Source of the DNA: JAWLHU01 sp041690255 | GTDB taxonomy: Bacteria; Bacillota; Sulfobacillia; Symbiobacteriales; Symbiobacteriaceae | DNA length: 64,000 nt | Reading direction: 5' to 3' | Assembly: GCA_041690255.1 (NCBI GenBank) | Contig: JAWLHU010000013.1 | Coordinates: 181,110-245,109, forward strand | Part shown: positions 61,143 through 64,000 of the stretch, piece after piece | How positions within the stretch are numbered: position 1 is the first letter of the stretch | Layout of the letters: each line of letters starts with the position of its first letter | Program-made: the position numbers and the translations under genes | Notes under the pieces: generated by a model | Told to the model about the DNA's origin: nothing | What the model saw: only the letters and a program-made list of their open reading frames with translations | Databases searched by the model: none

Positions 61143-62738
61143 CTAGTGGCGGAAGTGGCGGACGCCGGTGAAGACCATGGACAGGCCGAGCTGGTCCGCC
61201 TTGCTGATCGAGTCCTGGTCCCGGATCGAGCCGCCGGGCTGGGCGATTGCTGCGATCCCCGCCGCACCTGCCGCCTCGACCACATCGGGGAAGGGGAAGA
61301 AGGCGTCGGAGGCGAGGACTGCGCCCTTGACCGCATCACCCGCTTGCTTCAGGGCATGACGGGCCGCATCGATCCGGTTCATCTGGCCGGCGCCCACGCC
61401 GAGGGTCTGGCCGTTCTTCACCACCACGATGGCGTTCGACTTCACATATTTGCAGACCTTCCAGGCGAAGGCCAGGTCGGCCATGGTCTCCGGGCTCACC
61501 GGATTCTGGGTGACCGTCTTCCAGGTGGCCGCATCTTCGGCGCTCGCATCCCAGTCCTGGACCAGGTAGCCGCCGCCCACCCGCTTGATATCGTACCCAG
61601 CCGGGGCGGTCCGCTCGATCGGCCCGACCTCCAGGAGGCGGATGTCCTTCTTCTTCGACAGGATTCGATAGGCTTCGGGCTCAAACGACGGGGCGATGAC
61701 GATCTCGACAAAGATCTTGCTGATCTCCTTGGCGGTCGGCTCATCGCAGGGGCGATTCAGGGCGATGATCCCGCCGAAGATCGAGACGGTGTCAGCCTCG
61801 TAGGCCTTGTGGTACGCCTCGCTGATGGTGGGCGCCACCGCCACACCGCAGGGATTGGCATGCTTGATGGCCACAGCGGCCGGCTGGTCGAACTCCTTCA
61901 CCAGCTCCAGGGCGGCGTGGGCATCGTTGATGTTGTTGAAGGAGAGCTCCTTGCCGTGAAGCTGCTTCGCCCGGGCGATGACGGTGCCGCCGGTGGTGCC
62001 ATCGGCATAGAAAGCGGCAGTCTGATGCGAGTTCTCGCCGTAGCGCAGGTCCTGGATCTTGGTCATGTGCAGGGTCATGGCGTAGGGGAAGGCGGAGCCG
62101 GTCGCCACCTCGGGCGGGGCCTGTCCGGCCTCACGGGCCGCCACGATCGCCCGGCCCCGGTTGGCCAGCCAGCCGGCAATGGCCGTATCGTAGGAGGAGG
62201 TGTGCTCGAACGCCTCGACCATGAGGTCAAACTTTGTCGTCAGGCTCAGATCGCCGCCGGTGCGCAGCTCGTCCAGCACCTGGCCGTACTTGGCCGGGTT
62301 GACGAGCACGGCGACATCCTGCCAGTTCTTGGCCGCCGCCCGGACCATGGTCGGGCCGCCAATGTCGATCTTCTCGACGGCATCTTCCAGGGAGACGTTC
62401 GGATCGGCTACGGTCTCACGGAAGGGATAGAGGTTGACGACCACCATGTCGATGGGCGTCACGCTGTGCTGCTTGAGCTGGGCCATGTGCTCCGGGTTGG
62501 AGCGAATGGCGAGGATACCCGCATGGATCTGGGGCTGGAGGGTCTTGACCCGCCCGTCCAGGATCTCGGGGAAGCCGGCCACCTGGGCGACCTCCATGAC
62601 CGGGACACCGGCGGCCTGCAGCGCCTTGTAGGTGCCCCCGGTGGAGATGATCTCAACCCCTAGCTTGACCAGCTCCTGGGCAAACTCGACGATCCCGTTC
62701 TTGTCGTAGACGCTGATCAACGCACGCTTGACCGCCAT
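61143..62738 (-). CDS. purH: Bifunctional AICAR transformylase / IMP cyclohydrolase
   Basis: A 531-aa enzyme for the last two purine steps. The N-terminal IMPCHase domain shows ISVYDKNGIVEFA, STGGTYKAL, GFPEILDGRVKTL and NLYPF. The transformylase domain has RYGENSHQ, KHANPCGVA, and the C-terminal GQMNRIDA and AGIAAIAQPGGSIRDQD. ATG 62738 follows GGAGGAG; the frame continues upstream into the minisatellite without support. It uses AICAR from both purine and histidine (HisH/HisF) pathways. Confidence 0.97.
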   Translation of the reverse strand: MAVKRALISVYDKNGIVEFAQELVKLGVEIISTGGTYKALQAAGVPVMEVAQVAGFPEILDGRVKTLQPQIHAGILAIRSNPEHMAQLKQHSVTPIDMVVVNLYPFRETVADPNVSLEDAVEKIDIGGPTMVRAAAKNWQDVAVLVNPAKYGQVLDELRTGGDLSLTTKFDLMVEAFEHTSSYDTAIAGWLANRGRAIVAAREAGQAPPEVATGSAFPYAMTLHMTKIQDLRYGENSHQTAAFYADGTTGGTVIARAKQLHGKELSFNNINDAHAALELVKEFDQPAAVAIKHANPCGVAVAPTISEAYHKAYEADTVSIFGGIIALNRPCDEPTAKEISKIFVEIVIAPSFEPEAYRILSKKKDIRLLEVGPIERTAPAGYDIKRVGGGYLVQDWDASAEDAATWKTVTQNPVSPETMADLAFAWKVCKYVKSNAIVVVKNGQTLGVGAGQMNRIDAARHALKQAGDAVKGAVLASDAFFPFPDVVEAAGAAGIAAIAQPGGSIRDQDSISKADQLGLSMVFTGVRHFRH

Positions 62739-62758
62739 GTCGACTCCTCCTAGACAAT

Positions 62759-62953
62759 CATTGCTCCTCATTGGCCGGACATTGGTTCTCGATGGGCAGA
62801 CATTGGGTCTCATTGGTCAGACATTGGGTCTCATTGGTCAGACATTGGTCTTCATTGGCCGGACATTGGGTCTCATTGGTCAGACATTGGGTTTCATTGG
62901 TCAGATATTGGGTCTTCATTGGCCGGACATTGGCCCTCATTGGCCCTCATTGG
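62759..62953. repeat. CATTGG minisatellite, 21-bp unit
   Basis: About nine tandem units of TCAGACATTGGGTCTCATTGG type. Each unit holds two CATTGG (CCAATG on the minus strand), start-to-start 11 then 10 bases. I count about 16 exact and two or three degenerate CATTGG. The array fills the spacer between the Nudix gene and purH and includes the last codons of the Nudix gene. Confidence 0.9.
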
Positions 62954-63419
62954 GCGCCGGCCCCTTCCCCTCCTCGGGGCGGTAGCCGTCTCGGTCGAGC
63001 CAGTACTTCCGCTCGTGTCCCGCCAGGTAGGCGAGGAGTGGATCGCGATATGTAGACCAGGTGATATACCGGGCCACCTCATCTCGTGTGACCCATTTCG
63101 CATCGACTACGAATTCATCGCCCTCGGGGACCTTCAGTTCGCCGGTCACGAGCCGGCAGGAGAAGACGTGGACAAGGAAGTGATGGTCGTGCACCTGGTT
63201 GTGGGCATCCAGCACATAGGCCAGCTCCACCGGTGCCACCAGCAGCCCGGTCTCCTCCTGGACCTCCCGCACGACGCAATCGGTGAGGGACTCCCCCACC
63301 TCCAGGCGACCACCCGGCAGCGACCAGACATCGCCGATGGGCCAGCGGTTCAGGACAACTACCAGCCGGTCCTCATCCTCGATCAACCCCAGGGCCATGG
63401 TGAACTGTGCGGCCAACAC
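62937..63419 (-). CDS. Nudix hydrolase
   Basis: A 160-aa pyrophosphohydrolase. The Nudix box (G-x5-E-x7-R-E-x-x-E-E-x-G) appears as GGRLEVGESL...VVREVQEETGL around residues 37-58. GTG 63419 follows GGGAGG by seven bases. The C-terminal tail (EEGKGPAPNEGQ) is encoded partly by the CATTGG repeat, so its length depends on repeat number. It lies 14 bases after a second Nudix gene, upstream of purH. Substrate unknown. Confidence 0.88.
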   Translation of the reverse strand: MLAAQFTMALGLIEDEDRLVVVLNRWPIGDVWSLPGGRLEVGESLTDCVVREVQEETGLLVAPVELAYVLDAHNQVHDHHFLVHVFSCRLVTGELKVPEGDEFVVDAKWVTRDEVARYITWSTYRDPLLAYLAGHERKYWLDRDGYRPEEGKGPAPNEGQ

Positions 63420-63433
63420 GCAGCGCCTCCCGG

Positions 63434-63862
63434 CTAGAACAGGTGATACCTCGGCCGCCGGTCGTCGAGCCAGGTGAGGAGCGGCTCGATCCAGGGCCGG
63501 TAGTTCATGTACTTGCGAAGCTCTCCGGGTAGGACCCATTCCACCCGGGTCACGTCCTCATCGTCCTGCACGCCCAACTCGCCGCCGGTGATTCGGGCGG
63601 TGAAGTAGGTCTGGAGGAACCACTCCTGCCGGTTGGCCACGAACCACTCGGTCACAAAGGCCATCTCGCCAGGCTCTACCTGGAGGCCGGTCTCCTCCCG
63701 GACCTCCCGTCTCAGGGTGGCGACCAGGGGCTCGCCGTCCTCGCAGGAGCCCTTGGGCAGGGACCAATAGGACCGCCCATGGCCCCGGTTGAGGACGAGC
63801 AGAACCCTGCCTTCCTCATTCAGCAGAACGGCACCGACTGCCATTCGCCGCACACAGGCCAC
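63434..63862 (-). CDS. Nudix hydrolase, upstream paralogue
   Basis: A 142-aa Nudix protein. The box is PKGSCEDGEPLVATLRREVREETGL, given here in part: G-S-C-E-D-G-E then REVREETG. GTG 63862 follows AAAGGAGGTGA, a very strong site. It shares about a third of its residues with the downstream Nudix protein, so the two look like an old tandem duplication. Substrate unknown; the MutT/Ap4A-type Nudix set is broad. Confidence 0.88.
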   Translation of the reverse strand: MACVRRMAVGAVLLNEEGRVLLVLNRGHGRSYWSLPKGSCEDGEPLVATLRREVREETGLQVEPGEMAFVTEWFVANRQEWFLQTYFTARITGGELGVQDDEDVTRVEWVLPGELRKYMNYRPWIEPLLTWLDDRRPRYHLF

Positions 63863-64000
63863 GAGCGGTCACCTCCTTTGCTTGTCGTCCGGGTCGGGGG
63901 GCCTTCGGCCGGTGCGGGGATACCCCGTCGGACCTCGCTAGTCGCTAACGGCTGCTAGGCCAAGTGGGGTAGCGCCACCATCGGAACCGTCGTGGGTCGG
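63863..64000. other. Window-end spacer
   Basis: It holds the ribosome site of the first Nudix gene and G+C-rich sequence with a GGCCTTCGGCC hairpin near 63900. I see no gene. Confidence 0.6.

Noticed and set aside
61146..62663. 505-codon plus-strand frame over purH
   Set aside because: It is antisense to a fully conserved purH.
62758..62940. Sixty-codon frame coding 7-residue repeats (TNETQCL type) through the array
   Set aside because: Any 21-bp repeat is open in several frames; no ribosome site or context supports translation.
62759..62953. CRISPR array
   Set aside because: The repeat is short (21 bp) with no unique spacers and no cas genes; it is a minisatellite.

Overview
The window (about 63% G+C by eye) reads as a chromosomal segment of a Gram-positive, probably spore-forming, high-G+C Firmicute close to Symbiobacterium. 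The grounds are strong AGGAGG ribosome sites, a T-box leader before gltX, GatCAB next to a single GluRS, the HisZ-dependent short HisG, a GerD-like lipoprotein, DegV, YerC and a tyrosine phenol-lyase, an enzyme well known from Symbiobacterium. The genus is an inference; no rRNA is present. Most genes are chromosomal housekeeping. I see no insertion sequence, prophage, CRISPR array or conjugation gene.

Layout. 1-4960 (minus): a truncated LD-carboxypeptidase, an NAD-dependent epimerase and the gatC-gatA-gatB operon. 5-7.5 kb is a small accessory patch: a 110-aa protein with a duplicated HGHC motif, a small membrane protein and an XRE-type regulator bracketed by a 92-bp direct repeat. 7.4-15.1 kb (minus): oppF/oppD without permeases, ligA, a lipoprotein and pcrA. 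15.3-24 kb: a lytic transglycosylase, a large sensor kinase with a degenerate HD-GYP-like module, a bacterial XPB helicase with its partner protein, a GerD-like lipoprotein and a DegV protein. 24-28.7 kb (minus): a two-component system followed by an ABC exporter. 28.8-32.3 kb: a phosphatase-GNAT fusion, a duplicated tRNA-Lys/tRNA-Ser pair and gltX under a T-box.

32.3-40.7 kb (minus) is a complete histidine operon, hisZ-hisG-hisD-hisB-hisH-hisA-hisF-hisIE-hisC, interrupted by an opposite-strand Pro/Gln-rich gene between hisG and hisD. 40.7-53.3 kb is a mosaic of single genes: an RRM protein, an Sm-like small protein, a CPA2 antiporter with RCK domains, an MFS exporter, tyrosine phenol-lyase, a formate/nitrite-family channel, a Pro/Gln-rich possible coat protein, tandem CBO0543-like membrane proteins, a coupled yerC-kynB pair, and a SIMPL protein. 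53.3-57.3 kb is one 1306-aa GAF-PAS-PAS-GGDEF-EAL membrane protein. 57.3-58.2 kb is noncoding and carries several copies of a dispersed repeat also found at 52.3 kb. 58.2-63.9 kb (minus): two Nudix hydrolases, a phased CATTGG minisatellite, purH, a PhzF-family gene, purD and a zinc-ribbon protein.

Functional links. gltX and gatCAB together can make Glu-tRNA and Gln-tRNA. The his and pur genes meet at AICAR, which HisH/HisF release and PurH consumes. Tyrosine phenol-lyase and KynB suggest use of aromatic amino acids. The best candidates for something undescribed are the 10/11-bp phased CATTGG array, the dispersed repeat family, the nested antisense gene in the his operon, the XPB-partner pair, the phosphatase-GNAT fusion and the repeat-flanked XRE cassette.
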